From the NCBI GenBank assembly GCA_963765785.1, contig CAVXXW010000009.1, forward strand, positions 124,001 through 188,000: DNA of 64,000 nucleotides, written 5' to 3'. The stretch comes from AC-32 sp963765785. Lineage in GTDB: Bacteria; Actinomycetota; Thermoleophilia; Gaiellales; Gaiellaceae. The notes below the pieces were generated by a model. The model was not told the DNA's origin. It saw only the letters and a program-made list of their open reading frames with translations, and made no database searches. A program made the translations under genes and the position numbers. Each line of letters begins with the position of its first letter. Position 1 is the stretch's first letter. Below are positions 33,048 through 45,824 of the stretch, one piece after another.

Positions 33048-33674
33048 TTAGAACTCGACGAAGTGGTCGAACGGCCTGCCGTATGCCTCGCGCGGGCCCG
33101 TCCGCAAGACGAGCCACTCGTGCTCGCTTTCAATGCCCTCGTCTTCGGCTGTCCACCCCAGGTTCGCGACGCAGAATGAGATCGCCCGGCGCACGGCCGG
33201 GAGCTGAAGATCGTCGGCGAAGACGATCCCGCCGGGGCGAACCAGGCGTCCGCAGTAGACGAGGTCGAGGAAGACGCCCTCGAAGCGGTGGTTGCCGTCG
33301 ATGAACGCGAGGTCGAAGCTTCGGTCGTCCGCGAGCAGGCGCGGCAGAACGACCTCGGACATCTCCCCGTGGAACTCGGCGAGCTCGCGCACACCTGCTT
33401 CCTCGAGCGTGCGTAGACCTGCGTCGACGTGGCTGTTCGGCAGGTGCGGGTCGATTGCGACGTGCCGCGCTCCTAGGCCGTTCGCGATGAGGCCCTCGCA
33501 GATGAAGAGCGTCGAGATCGCGTAGCCGAGACCGGTCTCGATCGTCCGCAGCGCGCCCTCTCGGCGAACCGACTCGCGCAGCGACGCTCCCTCCCGAGGG
33601 CCGATCGCCACCGGCGCAAGCTCGTCGAAGTTCAGGCGCTCGCGCACCTGCCGTAGCCGCTCGGCTGCCTCCAC
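33048..33674 (-). CDS. Class I SAM-dependent methyltransferase (Methyltransf_24-like)
   Basis: 208 aa. RTIETGLGYAISTLFI is motif I in the divergent form of the Methyltransf_24/O-methyltransferase-3 group, followed by VAIDPHLPNSHVDAGL, FDLAFIDGNHRFEGVFLDLV (motif with the acidic D of the cofactor/metal region) and VRPGGIVFADDLQLPAV. Substrate unknown; many relatives act on sugars or small phenolics. First gene of the reverse chain; divergent from the HIT-lhr pair with only 25 bp between start codons, so promoters must overlap. Confidence 0.82.
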   Translation of the reverse strand: MEAAERLRQVRERLNFDELAPVAIGPREGASLRESVRREGALRTIETGLGYAISTLFICEGLIANGLGARHVAIDPHLPNSHVDAGLRTLEEAGVRELAEFHGEMSEVVLPRLLADDRSFDLAFIDGNHRFEGVFLDLVYCGRLVRPGGIVFADDLQLPAVRRAISFCVANLGWTAEDEGIESEHEWLVLRTGPREAYGRPFDHFVEF

Positions 33675-33699
33675 TCCCAGAAACGCTAACGTCGGAGGC

Positions 33700-34145
33700 G
33701 TGGACTGGCCGGAGTCGTTCTACGAGCTGAAGCGCGGTGAAGGCTGTCCGATGTGCGACCAGGGGAGACCCGAGGAGACCGAGTACGGCGCGCGGTTCTT
33801 CGCCGGCGAGGTGGCCGACGCGTACCTGCAGAAGGAGAACGTGCAGCGCGGCTACTCGGTCGTCGTCTGGCGCGGGCGCCACGTTGCGGAGCCGACGGAG
33901 CTCTCGAGCGAGGAGGCGGCGCGGTACTGGCTCGAAGTGCTGGAGGCGGGGCGGCGGCTCGAGCGCCACCTCGAGCCCGTCAAGCTGAACTACGACGTCC
34001 TCGGCAACTCGCTGCCGCATCTGCACACGCACGTCGTCCCGCGCTATGCGGACGATCCGAAGCCGGGTTGGCCGTTCCCGTTCCCGGAGGACCCGGGACC
34101 GGTGGACGAGGCACAGTTCCGCCACGACCTGGAGACGCTGCGGGC

Positions 34146-34149
<4 letters not shown>
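33700..34149 (+). CDS. HIT-family nucleotide hydrolase/transferase
   Basis: 149 aa, complete HIT domain with the triad visible as LGNSLPHLHTHVVPRY (H-x-H-x-H). Front part: GCPMCDQGRPEETEYGARFF with a CxxC pair often seen in zinc-binding HIT proteins. HIT enzymes hydrolyse AMP-linked or dinucleoside polyphosphate compounds. The GTG start is 25 bp from the divergent methyltransferase start. The stop overlaps the helicase ATG (ATGA), so the two are co-translated. Confidence 0.9.
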
Positions 34150-38356
<4,207 letters not shown>

Positions 38357-38360
<4 letters not shown>

Positions 38361-38400
38361 CACAAACGTAACGACGGCGTAGACCACCGCGTAGACCACC
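38357..38400 (+). promoter_or_regulatory. Probable promoter overlapping a perfect tandem 12-mer
   Basis: TTGACA (38357-38362, inside the helicase stop) is followed after 17 nt by TAGACC (38380-38385). Two exact copies of GCGTAGACCACC lie head to tail at 38377-38388 and 38389-38400, so the repeat covers the -10 and likely the transcription start. It may be a repressor site, or two alternative -10 elements. Confidence 0.45.
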
Positions 38401-38447
38401 AGGCCCCCGGGGAGAGGGGCCAACCCAGGGGTCACACAGGAGGATCC

Positions 38448-40058
38448 ATGAGACGTGTTCTTGGAGGCTCGCTCGTGGCCGCCGCAGCCCTGATCGTGCT
38501 CGGCACGTTCGCGGGGGCCGGCCGAGCGTCGCCGCCTGACTGCGCCGAGCCGGCAGCGTTGTGCACCGAGCCGGTCGACTCGATCGGCTACGCGGGCGAG
38601 TACACAGGTCACGACGAGCCCTCGCTGCTCTTCTACTCGAACTCCGCGGGCTCGGGTAACTCGTCGCTCTACCACCTGACACTGCCGACCGACCCGAAGG
38701 TGCTGCCGAACCAGGCCGGCACCGCGGGAACGTGGAACTTCCAGCTGCATCCGGCGTTCTGGGTGGGCATGGCGCTCTGCGACAACCAGTCCGGGCCCGA
38801 GTTCACGCACGCACCGTGCGTGCCCGACAGTGACACCAACATCTTCGACGGCACCGATCCGGCGGGCGCCGACTACATCGGCAAGCATCCCGGGACGGCG
38901 TTCCTCGAGCTGCAGTTCTACCCGCCGGGCTGGGCGCCGTTCCAGCTTCCAGGCGGGGTGAGCTGCGACGCCAGCAAGTGGTGTGCTGCGATGGCGATCT
39001 TCAGCTTCAACCAGGACCAGAACACCGGCGTGAACAACAACGCCTCCTGCCTGAACAGCGTCGGCGTCGAGCCGGCGAACTTCGCCTTCATCACGAGCTC
39101 GGGAACGCCTCACGCGCCGCCCGGGCCGCTGACCGCGACCGGGTCGACGTTCACGCCGAACCCGGCGACCGATCTGTTCATGGGCTCGGGTGACGCGCTG
39201 ACGGTCGACATCCACGATGCATCCGGCGGGCTGACCGCGATCGTCAACGACCAGACGACCGGCCAGTCGGGCTCGATGACGGCGAGTGCGGCCAACGGCT
39301 TCGCACAGGTGCTGTACGAGCCGACATCCACCGCCTGCCACCAGGCGCCGTACACGTTCCGGCCGATGTACTCGACCTCGAGCGAGCACACCCGCGTCCC
39401 GTGGGCCGCGCATAGCTACAACGCGGCCTTCTCGGACGAGATCGGGCACTTCGAGAACTGCGACACGGTTGCCGGCGACGGCTCCTGCGCGAGCAACGGC
39501 GAGGGCCTCGACGACGACGACGCGCCGTGCCTCACCGCAGCGCAGTCGCTGTTCGTGCCGATCAGCGGGTGTACGGGGACCGACAACGACTTCGACGGCA
39601 CCCCGTACCAGCAGGTGTGGCCTGGGACCGATCCGAACCGCGGGCAGGACAAGAAGTACCACCCGAGCCCGGTCACGTTCACGAGCCCGGTCTTCAACGG
39701 CTCGCAGAACTACAGCCGGGTGGCCTTCGAGGCCGACCTGCCGCGGATCGAGGCGGCCGACTTCGGCGGCAACTGCAACCGGTTCACGGGCGTCGGCTGC
39801 GTGAACCCGCCGCCGGGCTCGAACTTCTACCCGATCTACTCCACCGGGACGTCGACGGAGAACCCGAGCGCGAACGGGCACTGCGTCTGGCAGCTCGGCG
39901 GGCCCTACATCAAGGGGACGACCAACACGTTCGGCGGGAACTCGGCGGCCGAGTACGGGCCGCTGCTGTTCAGCTTCTACCCGAACCCGAACCCCGCGAT
40001 CCGGCTCCGCACGAACAACTTCAGGAACGTGCTGAGCTCGAATCCCTGTCCGGTTTAG
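38448..40058 (+). CDS. Secreted hypothetical protein (536 aa)
   Basis: 536 aa with a clear signal peptide (RRVLGGSLVAAAALIVLGTF, cleavage near GRASP). The mature part is acidic, rich in Asn, Asp, Ser, Tyr and Cys, with Asp-rich loops (GEGLDDDDAP, TGTDNDFDGTP) of the calcium-binding kind and many Cys residues likely in disulfides. I do not recognise the family; the flow of short strands suggests a large beta-rich extracellular domain. ATG follows AGGAGG. Own promoter candidate and own terminator, so it is a free-standing gene, likely well expressed. Confidence 0.75.
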   Translation: MRRVLGGSLVAAAALIVLGTFAGAGRASPPDCAEPAALCTEPVDSIGYAGEYTGHDEPSLLFYSNSAGSGNSSLYHLTLPTDPKVLPNQAGTAGTWNFQLHPAFWVGMALCDNQSGPEFTHAPCVPDSDTNIFDGTDPAGADYIGKHPGTAFLELQFYPPGWAPFQLPGGVSCDASKWCAAMAIFSFNQDQNTGVNNNASCLNSVGVEPANFAFITSSGTPHAPPGPLTATGSTFTPNPATDLFMGSGDALTVDIHDASGGLTAIVNDQTTGQSGSMTASAANGFAQVLYEPTSTACHQAPYTFRPMYSTSSEHTRVPWAAHSYNAAFSDEIGHFENCDTVAGDGSCASNGEGLDDDDAPCLTAAQSLFVPISGCTGTDNDFDGTPYQQVWPGTDPNRGQDKKYHPSPVTFTSPVFNGSQNYSRVAFEADLPRIEAADFGGNCNRFTGVGCVNPPPGSNFYPIYSTGTSTENPSANGHCVWQLGGPYIKGTTNTFGGNSAAEYGPLLFSFYPNPNPAIRLRTNNFRNVLSSNPCPV

Positions 40059-40082
40059 GGGGAAGGCGGCAATCGAAGCGAG

Positions 40083-40102
40083 GAGCGCCCTTCGGGGCGC
40101 TC
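40083..40102. terminator. Bidirectional terminator between convergent genes
   Basis: GAGCGCCC (40083-40090), loop TTCG, GGGCGCTC (40095-40102): a perfect 8-bp stem with a stable UUCG tetraloop, 24 nt after the stop at 40058 and 6 nt beyond the stop of the convergent lipoprotein gene at 40109. Confidence 0.8.
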
Positions 40103-40108
40103 TTCGCG

Positions 40109-40492
40109 TCAGCGGATGCCGCTGTCGTAGACGAAGTCGCGCCTGGCGAAGCCGCTGCTCGGCACCTTGACCCTGCGCGGCTGCAGGCCGCTCTTCGGCA
40201 GCGTGCTCGCGGTCCCGGCCCGGACCGTGTAGGTGCCGCCGCCTAGTCGCACGCGGTAGTGGCCCTTGGCGTCGGTTCTTGCCGTCACGGTTCGGCCGTG
40301 GCCGCGGAAGACGAGCTTGAAGCCGCGCGCCGGCTTCGAGCAGGAGGCCCCCCTCCCACAGAGGGGGGTCGACGGGCTGATGCGCACCGTGCCGTAGAGC
40401 CCGCCGCCGCTCGCGCCACCCGAGCTCTGCGCGCCGCACGCGGCCATGGTTACGGCAACGGCCGCGAGGAGGAGCAGGCTCCGGGTGATCAC
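40109..40492 (-). CDS. Small lipoprotein with carboxypeptidase-regulatory-like domain
   Basis: 127 aa. Signal peptide SLLLLAAVAVTMAAC ends in a lipobox-like MAAC, giving a lipidated Cys around residue 18. The mature part has GLYGTVRISPSTPLCG, FKLVFRGHGRTVTARTDAKG and HYRVRLGGGTYTVRAG, the pattern of carboxypeptidase-regulatory-like (prealbumin-type) domains that carry small beta-sandwiches on cell surfaces. GTG start at 40492. Divergent from the Nei gene with 22 bp between starts. Confidence 0.7.
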   Translation of the reverse strand: MITRSLLLLAAVAVTMAACGAQSSGGASGGGLYGTVRISPSTPLCGRGASCSKPARGFKLVFRGHGRTVTARTDAKGHYRVRLGGGTYTVRAGTASTLPKSGLQPRRVKVPSSGFARRDFVYDSGIR

Positions 40493-40514
40493 CTCGGCGC
40501 TAGGGTAGCTCCGA

Positions 40515-41255
40515 ATGCCCGAAGGGGACTCGCTCCACCGAGCCGCGCGCAAGCTGCAAGTGCTCGTCGGGGAGCGCGTCGCGGTCGAGACACCGAACCC
40601 GCGCGCCGCAGCCGCGGTCTCGGCGGCGACACTGGACGGGCGCCGGCTCGAGTCGGTCGAGGCGGTCGGCAAGAACCTGCTGCTGCACTTCGAGGGCGGG
40701 CTCGTCCTACGCAGCCATCTGCGGATGAACGGCCGCTGGCAGGTCCTCGACCGCGGCGCCGCGCGGCACGGAAAGCCATGGCTCGTGTTGACGGGCGCGG
40801 AACGCGAGGCGCTGCTCTGGAACGGCCCCGTGCTCGAGCTTTCGGCGCGTGGAACGCGCAAGCTCGGGCCTGACATCCTTGCCGACCCGCCCGACCTGGC
40901 GGCGATGGCCGCCGACCTCCGCCGTGAGCACCCGGCGCGCCAGCTCGGAGACGCCCTGCTCGACCAGCGCCTCGTCGCCGGGATCGGGAACGTCTGGAAG
41001 GCCGAGTCGCTCTGGCGCGCACGGCTCTCGCCGTGGCTGCGGCTCGGGGACGTGACCGACGAGGAGCTCGAGCGCGTCCTCGCGGAGGCGGCGCGGCTGA
41101 TGCGCAGGTCGCTCGAAGGCGGGCGAGAAGAGCGAGCGGTCTACAGGCGAGCCGGCCGCCCGTGCCCGCGCTGCGGCGGACGAATCCTCTCCCGTGGACA
41201 AGGTGACGACAATCGCACCGCTTACTGGTGCGCGGGCTGCCAGCGAGGCGCGTGA
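40515..41255 (+). CDS. nei: Fpg/Nei-family DNA glycosylase (endonuclease VIII-like)
   Basis: 246 aa. After Met removal the catalytic Pro1 and Glu2 are present (MPEGDSLHRAARKL; the Nei type has PEGDS/T against PELPE in Fpg). LRSHLRMNGRWQVL and the helix-two-turn-helix HPARQLGDALLDQRLVAGIGN are intact, and the zinc finger is complete (CPRCGGRIL and YWCAGCQRG). It removes oxidised pyrimidines and cuts the abasic site. Followed by a strong terminator. Confidence 0.92.
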   Translation: MPEGDSLHRAARKLQVLVGERVAVETPNPRAAAAVSAATLDGRRLESVEAVGKNLLLHFEGGLVLRSHLRMNGRWQVLDRGAARHGKPWLVLTGAEREALLWNGPVLELSARGTRKLGPDILADPPDLAAMAADLRREHPARQLGDALLDQRLVAGIGNVWKAESLWRARLSPWLRLGDVTDEELERVLAEAARLMRRSLEGGREERAVYRRAGRPCPRCGGRILSRGQGDDNRTAYWCAGCQRGA

Positions 41256-41281
41256 GGCGCGTGTCGCGGCGCTCTGCAAAG

Positions 41282-41310
41282 AGAAGGGCCCGCTTTGTGC
41301 GGGCCCTTCT
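41282..41310 (+). terminator. Strong terminator after nei
   Basis: AGAAGGGCCCGC (41282-41293), loop TTTGT, and its exact complement (41299-41310): a 12-bp perfect stem, 26 nt after the nei stop. Confidence 0.8.
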
Positions 41311-41564
41311 GACCTTCGTGAGTCGGTTTCGCTTTCGTCCGCTTCTCCGGGAGGGGTTTCGGTGGGTTCTTCCTACTGCCCTTCTCGTCGAGGCTTCTTC
41401 CTAGTTGCGATCCGTTCTTCGCGCAGGACAAACGATCTCGGACCGGGTGACGCACGACATCCGTGCCTTCGCTGAGAGCCGACCGTACTTTTCCGCAAGC
41501 CCAGCGTGTGGCTCTTGCGGCCCGCGAGACAGGAAAGGGGCCGCCGGTCGCGTAGCTGCAACTC
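41311..41564. other. Spacer upstream of the 413-aa gene
   Basis: About 250 bp after the terminator, pyrimidine-rich at first (many TTC/CTT runs around 41325-41400). No ORF with coding character, no tRNA and no clear promoter box were found. Together with 41256-41281 it makes a ~309-bp gap. It may hold the promoter of the gene at 41565, whose start lacks a normal ribosome binding site. Confidence 0.4.
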
Positions 41565-42806
41565 GTGGCTGTGCGCGCTCCGCACCTGTATCGCTCGCTT
41601 CGCTGCTTCTGCCTCGCCGGCTTCTCGCTGCTCGGGAACGACGTCGAGGGCGGAGCGGAGCTGCCGTTCGCGTTCGAGGAGCACGCCGCGCGAGGTGGCT
41701 CAGCGCTCTACGAGTACAAACCCCTCGTGCGGTCGTACGTCGAGTCGCGCGCCGAGCGGCTCGGCGCGCTCGCCGACGCGCGGCTCGGGCTCGACGATCT
41801 GCGTCGCGAGCCGGCCGCGGCGATCTACGCGGCGGCGCATTCGGGCAAGGGTGGCGACGAGCCGCTCCTCCGGACGATCGTCCTGCCGCTGCTCGCCGAC
41901 GTCGCGGACGCGTGCGGCGGGTTCGACTGGAGCGACGAGGCGTTCGACCGCGCGTACGCCGAGCTCGAGCGCTCGCTCTTCGGCTCTCGTCGCGCCTACG
42001 CCGCGGTGGCGCCGTTGGTCGGGCTCTCGCTCGGGGCGCAGGCCGAGCTTGCCGACGGGCTGCGGATCCGCATCGTCGCCGCGGGCGAGCTCGCGGCCCA
42101 CTGGCCGGAGGCGAACGGCCTGCTTCCGCCCGGTTTCGGCACCGAGCCCGACCGCCTGTGCGTGCTCGAGCTCGAGCGCCCGCTCGCGCCGAACGAGCAG
42201 CACGTTCCGGATGCGCCGGGCGAGCTCGCGGACGCGGTCAGCTCGCTGCGGCTGGCCACCGCGGCGCCTGTAGCGGCCGGGCCCGTGCTCTTCGAGCGGC
42301 TCGACTGGAGGCCGCTTGCGATCCGGCCGGTGCTCCCGATCGCGGCGGCGGAACCGGCGGGCGAGCCGACGCGGCTCGACGCCTTCCGAGCGCGGCTCGC
42401 GTCCGATCTGCTCGCGCGGCTCGGGCGTGCTGAGGACGATCCAGAACTCGCGGAGGCGCTCGACCGGTGGGAGCTGTCGCTCTTCGCCGAGGAGCCGTTC
42501 CGGTCGGAGCAGCTGCGTGAGGCGCTGGCGGCGCTGCTCGGCGGGCCCGACGGGTTGTGGGCGGCGGCGGTGCGCGCGGCGGTGCTGCTGGGCGAGACCG
42601 GCCGCGACCGCGCGGAGCAGCTCGGACTGCTGCGGGGACTGTCGCGTGGCGAGACAGCCGGGCCTGCCGCCGCGGACGCGGTCCGCAAGGCGATCGTGGA
42701 GACGCTCGCGCACGGCGACCGCGCCGCGTTGGTCTCGTCGCTGGACGACGCGCTGCTCGGCGTCCGCCCGCGCCCGGCTGGCTACTTCGCGGCCATGGCC
42801 AGCTAG
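41565..42806 (+). CDS. Hypothetical protein (413 aa)
   Basis: 413 aa, soluble, helical, rich in Ala, Leu, Glu and Arg. N-terminal part FEEHAARGGSALYEYKPLVRSYVESRAERL and DEPLLRTIVLPLLADVADACGGFDWSDEAFDRAY; later RLCVLELERPLAPNEQHVPDAPGELADAVSSLRLAT. I do not recognise a domain. The GTG start lacks a good Shine-Dalgarno site (GAAAGGGG lies ~27 nt away); a GTG two codons later is equally possible. Convergent with the membrane protein at 42809 (2-bp gap). Confidence 0.65.
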   Translation: MAVRAPHLYRSLRCFCLAGFSLLGNDVEGGAELPFAFEEHAARGGSALYEYKPLVRSYVESRAERLGALADARLGLDDLRREPAAAIYAAAHSGKGGDEPLLRTIVLPLLADVADACGGFDWSDEAFDRAYAELERSLFGSRRAYAAVAPLVGLSLGAQAELADGLRIRIVAAGELAAHWPEANGLLPPGFGTEPDRLCVLELERPLAPNEQHVPDAPGELADAVSSLRLATAAPVAAGPVLFERLDWRPLAIRPVLPIAAAEPAGEPTRLDAFRARLASDLLARLGRAEDDPELAEALDRWELSLFAEEPFRSEQLREALAALLGGPDGLWAAAVRAAVLLGETGRDRAEQLGLLRGLSRGETAGPAAADAVRKAIVETLAHGDRAALVSSLDDALLGVRPRPAGYFAAMAS

Positions 42807-42808
42807 GA

Positions 42809-43555
42809 CTAGATCGGCGTCTGCGGGGCGGGCCGCGGCAGGACGGTCGTGCCGGGACACGGCGTCGCCTGCGAGAGCCTCGCGGTGAGGACGCCGCCGC
42901 CCGGGAGGCGCTCGTACGCGTCGTGGACGCGTAGCGGGAGACACTCGTTCGTGCCGGCCCGCTCGAACGTGAACAGCTGCACGAGTGTGTCGGCCTCTAC
43001 GTCGGCCTCGGTCCGGACGCCGGGCGCGAGCTGCCGATGCATGAAGGTCGTCGCGCAGTCGGGGTCGTCGCAGCCGCGGACGGCGACGGTCTGGCCCGTG
43101 TCGTTGACGAGCCGAAGCGTCACGCTCGGGTTGCTCTCCCCGCCGAGCGCCGCCGCGAGTACGAAGCCGACGAACACCGCCAGCGCCGCCAGGACGCCGA
43201 CGCCGATCGCGACCTTCGCCGCGCGCGTGACCGTGACGTTCGTGTGCTCCTCCGGCGCCTGGAGGTCCGGGTACGGGTCGGCCCACGGCTCGTGCCGTTC
43301 TCGCGCGGCCCGGCGGGACTCCTGGCGGAGGTTCTGCTTGACGGCGTAGACGAGGTTCTGGCGGGCGGAGCGCGTGTGGTCGTCGGCCGCATCGACGAGC
43401 GCGGACATGTCGAGGACAAGACCCAGGCCGTCGGCGTCGTGGCGCCTCAGGTACCCGCGGCGAGCGCGGTCGAGGCTCGCGATTGCGGCACGTCCGTCGC
43501 TGCGGTCGAGCGCCGCTCGGGCCTCGCCGAGATCGCGGTCGGGACTGGCGGGCAC
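42809..43555 (-). CDS. Single-pass membrane protein with outer Cys-containing domain
   Basis: 248 aa with start at GTG 43555. Residues 1-~100 are cytoplasmic helices (EARAALDRSDGRAAIASLDRARRGYLRRH and VLDMSALVDAADDHTRSARQN). A transmembrane helix follows near 125-145 (IGVGVLAALAVFVGFVLAAAL). The outer ~100 residues (VTLRLVNDTGQTVAVRGC, DDPDCATTFMHRQLAPG) look like a small beta domain with a disulfide. No family recognised. Longer upstream frames run into the divergent gene and are unlikely. Start uncertain. Confidence 0.6.
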   Translation of the reverse strand: MPASPDRDLGEARAALDRSDGRAAIASLDRARRGYLRRHDADGLGLVLDMSALVDAADDHTRSARQNLVYAVKQNLRQESRRAARERHEPWADPYPDLQAPEEHTNVTVTRAAKVAIGVGVLAALAVFVGFVLAAALGGESNPSVTLRLVNDTGQTVAVRGCDDPDCATTFMHRQLAPGVRTEADVEADTLVQLFTFERAGTNECLPLRVHDAYERLPGGGVLTARLSQATPCPGTTVLPRPAPQTPI

Positions 43556-43630
43556 GCTGGGGACGAAACGTATCCCTTTCGTGACGATTTCGACACACAC
43601 GCGCGCGAGGGCGACGGCTACGTTCGAGCC

Positions 43631-43843
43631 ATGGACGAAGCACGGGCGGTGCTGCAGCGACTTCGGCGGATCGAGGTACTCGAGCGCGAGGGCGCTCCAG
43701 CTCGGTCGCTGCTCGCCGAGGTGCACGCGCTGCTCGAGGAGGCGGACGCGTGGCTCGCGGCCGAAGGCTCGGGGACGGAGCTCGCTGCGACGGCCCTCGC
43801 GCGGTGTCACGACGCGCTCGCCGAGCCAGCGGTTGCGCGGTGA
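43631..43843 (+). CDS. Small helical hypothetical protein (70 aa)
   Basis: 70 aa, almost entirely helical (MDEARAVLQRLRRIEVLERE, SLLAEVHALLEEADAWLAAE, TALARCHDALAE), probably a two- or three-helix bundle. ATG at 43631. It is divergent from the membrane protein and stands 27 bp before azlC. Confidence 0.55.
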   Translation: MDEARAVLQRLRRIEVLEREGAPARSLLAEVHALLEEADAWLAAEGSGTELAATALARCHDALAEPAVAR

Positions 43844-43870
43844 GCGATGGCGCGGCGGGCATGATGGGGC

Positions 43871-44569
43871 GTGTCCTCGATCGCCTCGCGCTCGTCTGCG
43901 GCGGGCGGCTACCGCCAGGGCGTTCGCGCCGCGGTGGCCGTGGCGGCGACGGTCTGGTTCTTCGGCGCGTCCTTCGGGCTCGTCGCGCGCGCGGCTGGAA
44001 TGGGCGTCGCGGCGCCGCTGGTGCTGTCCGCGACGACGTTCGCCGGCTCGGCCCAGTTCGCGCTCACGTCCATCCTTGGCGCAAGCGGTGGAGCGGCCGC
44101 CGCGATTGCTGCCGCCGTCCTGCTGAACGCTCGCTACGCGCCGATCTCGATCTCGGTCGCACCGCTCTTCCACGGCCCCCGCCTCCGCCGGCTCGTTGAG
44201 TCACAACTGATCGTCGACGAGTCGTGGGCGCTCTCGAGCCGCGGCGACGGCCGCTTCGACCGCCGGCTCCTGATCGGCGCGGGCCTGCTCCTCTACGCCG
44301 CGTGGCTCGGAGGCACCGCCGTTGGAGTGTTCGTCGGGAAGGCGCTCGGCGACCCGAAGGCCCTCGGGCTCGACGGGGCGTTCCCGGCGCTGTTCCTCGC
44401 GCTGCTCGTTCCGCAGCTGCGGACGAGGAAGGCCGCGCTGGCGGCGCTCCTCGGCGGTGCGATCGCGCTCGTGCTCATTCCGGTGACGCCGCCGGGCGTG
44501 CCGATCATCGCGGCGAGTACCGCGTGCCTGCTCGGCCTGCGCCGCGACGAGGAGGAGGCGCCGGCATGA
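43871..44569 (+). CDS. azlC: AzlC-family branched-chain amino acid exporter subunit
   Basis: 232 aa, large subunit of the AzlCD-type exporter. Around 6-7 membrane segments; AzlC marks are YRQGVRAAVAVAATVWFFGASFG, FAGSAQFALTSILG and LLNARYAPISISVAP, followed by VDESWALSS. Substrates of family members include leucine analogues and other branched amino acids; which one applies here is open. GTG start. ATGA overlap with azlD. Confidence 0.9.
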   Translation: MSSIASRSSAAGGYRQGVRAAVAVAATVWFFGASFGLVARAAGMGVAAPLVLSATTFAGSAQFALTSILGASGGAAAAIAAAVLLNARYAPISISVAPLFHGPRLRRLVESQLIVDESWALSSRGDGRFDRRLLIGAGLLLYAAWLGGTAVGVFVGKALGDPKALGLDGAFPALFLALLVPQLRTRKAALAALLGGAIALVLIPVTPPGVPIIAASTACLLGLRRDEEEAPA

Positions 44570-44874
44570 GCACCATCTGGCTCGTCGTCCTGGTCGTCGG
44601 CATCGCGACGATCGCGCTGAAGGCGACCGGCCCCGTGCTGCTCGGAGACCGAACGCTCCCGGAACCGGTCGCGCGGGTCGTGCCGCTGCTCGCGCCGGTG
44701 CTGCTCTCGGCGCTCGTCGTCACGCAGACGGTCGGCGGTGACAACGAGCTGGTGATCGACGCGCGCCTCGCTGGCGTCGGCGCCGGAGCGGTCGCGATCG
44801 CGGCCCGTGCGCCCCTGCCCGCGGTCGTGGTCGTCGCGGCCGCCACGACGGCGCTCGTGCGCCTCGTCGCGTGA
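44566..44874 (+). CDS. azlD: AzlD-family small subunit of the exporter
   Basis: 102 aa with about four hydrophobic segments (WLVVLVVGIATIALKATGP, VVPLLAPVLLSALVVTQT, AVVVVAAATTALVRL). The conserved PVLLSALVV and AARAPLPAVVVVA blocks are characteristic of AzlD. Translation is coupled to azlC. Confidence 0.88.
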   Translation: MSTIWLVVLVVGIATIALKATGPVLLGDRTLPEPVARVVPLLAPVLLSALVVTQTVGGDNELVIDARLAGVGAGAVAIAARAPLPAVVVVAAATTALVRLVA

Positions 44875-44938
44875 GCGGCGTCCTGCGCCCGGCGTACATT
44901 TCGAGCGTCGGACCGGCCCGAATCGCAACTGAGAAACG

Positions 44939-44953
44939 CGCGGGAATCCCGCG
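44939..44953 (+). repeat. Short inverted repeat between azlD and parA
   Basis: CGCGGG-AAT-CCCGCG, a perfect 6-bp stem with a 3-nt loop, 64 nt past the azlD stop and 37 nt before the parA ATG. It may be a weak terminator or an operator. Confidence 0.35.
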
Positions 44954-44990
44954 GAGGTATCGCTAGAGTGAGAGCGAAGAAAGGGGCTCG

Positions 44991-45824
44991 ATGGGGCTCG
45001 CACGCCTGCTTCCGCGACCGGGAACCCGGACCGAAATCGCCAAAGGGCCACCCATGGGCCGCGTGATCTCGTTCGCAAACCAGAAAGGCGGCGTCGCGAA
45101 GACGACGACCACGCTCAACCTCGGCGTCGCACTCGCCGAGCAGGGCCTGAAGGTCCTCCTCGTCGACCTGGACCCGCAGGGCAACCTGACCATGAGCCAG
45201 GGCCTAAACCCGGACACGATCGAGCGCTCGATGTTCGACGTGCTCGTCCACCGCCTGCCGATCCAGGAGGTCGTGCACCACATGGAGGCCGACCTCGCAG
45301 TCTCGTCGATCGACCTCGCCGGAGCCGAGCTCGCGCTCTCGAGCATGATCGGCCGCGAGCGGGCGCTCGAGAAGGCACTCGCGCCCGTGAGGGAGAACTA
45401 CGACTTCGTCCTGATCGATACGCCCCCGTCACTCGGCCTGCTGACCATCAACGCCCTGGTTGCGTCGAACGGCGTGATTGTCCCGGTCCAGTGCGAGTAC
45501 CTCTCGCTGCGCGGGCTCGTGCAGCTCGAGAACACGCTCTCGATGATCCGCGAGAACCTGAACCCGGACGTCGGGATCGTCGGGATCCTCCCGACCATGT
45601 TCGACAGCCGCACGCTGCACTCGCGCGAGGCGGTCGAGATCCTGCAGGAGAACTTCGGCGACCTGGTCTTCGACACGAAGATCCGCAAGACCGTTCGCTA
45701 CGCGGAGGCCCCGGTGAAGGGCACGTCCGTCCTGAAGTACGACCCCAGCGGCAACGCCGCTCAGGCGTACCGCGAGCTCGCGAAGGAGGTGCTCGATGGC
45801 GCGCAGGCGCGCGAGCATGCGTGA
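44991..45824 (+). CDS. parA: ParA/Soj-family ATPase
   Basis: 277 aa. Deviant Walker A FANQKGGVAKTTTTLNL, Walker A' LLVDLDPQGNLTM, Walker B DFVLIDTPPSLGLL and PTMFDSRTLHSREAVE are all intact, so it should bind ATP, dimerise and coat DNA. ATG at 44991 follows AAAGGGG; an ATG at 45054 (MGRVISFANQKGG) is the alternative and would remove a 21-residue basic leader. No parB or parS-like gene is adjacent. Instead ftsZ starts inside its 3' end with a perfect Shine-Dalgarno site, so the two are co-translated. A role in positioning FtsZ, like MipZ or PomZ elsewhere, is inference. Confidence 0.9.
   Translation: MGLARLLPRPGTRTEIAKGPPMGRVISFANQKGGVAKTTTTLNLGVALAEQGLKVLLVDLDPQGNLTMSQGLNPDTIERSMFDVLVHRLPIQEVVHHMEADLAVSSIDLAGAELALSSMIGRERALEKALAPVRENYDFVLIDTPPSLGLLTINALVASNGVIVPVQCEYLSLRGLVQLENTLSMIRENLNPDVGIVGILPTMFDSRTLHSREAVEILQENFGDLVFDTKIRKTVRYAEAPVKGTSVLKYDPSGNAAQAYRELAKEVLDGAQAREHA

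Noticed and set aside
41282..41310. A third copy of the double-hairpin repeat (its loop also begins CGCTTTG)
   Set aside because: It lacks the first hairpin, the TCA/GTCTG flanks and the GGCTTTGCT apex; it is an ordinary terminator.
44991..45824. parA as evidence of a plasmid or a chromosomal partition locus
   Set aside because: No parB, parS-like repeats or replication genes are adjacent; the partner is ftsZ.
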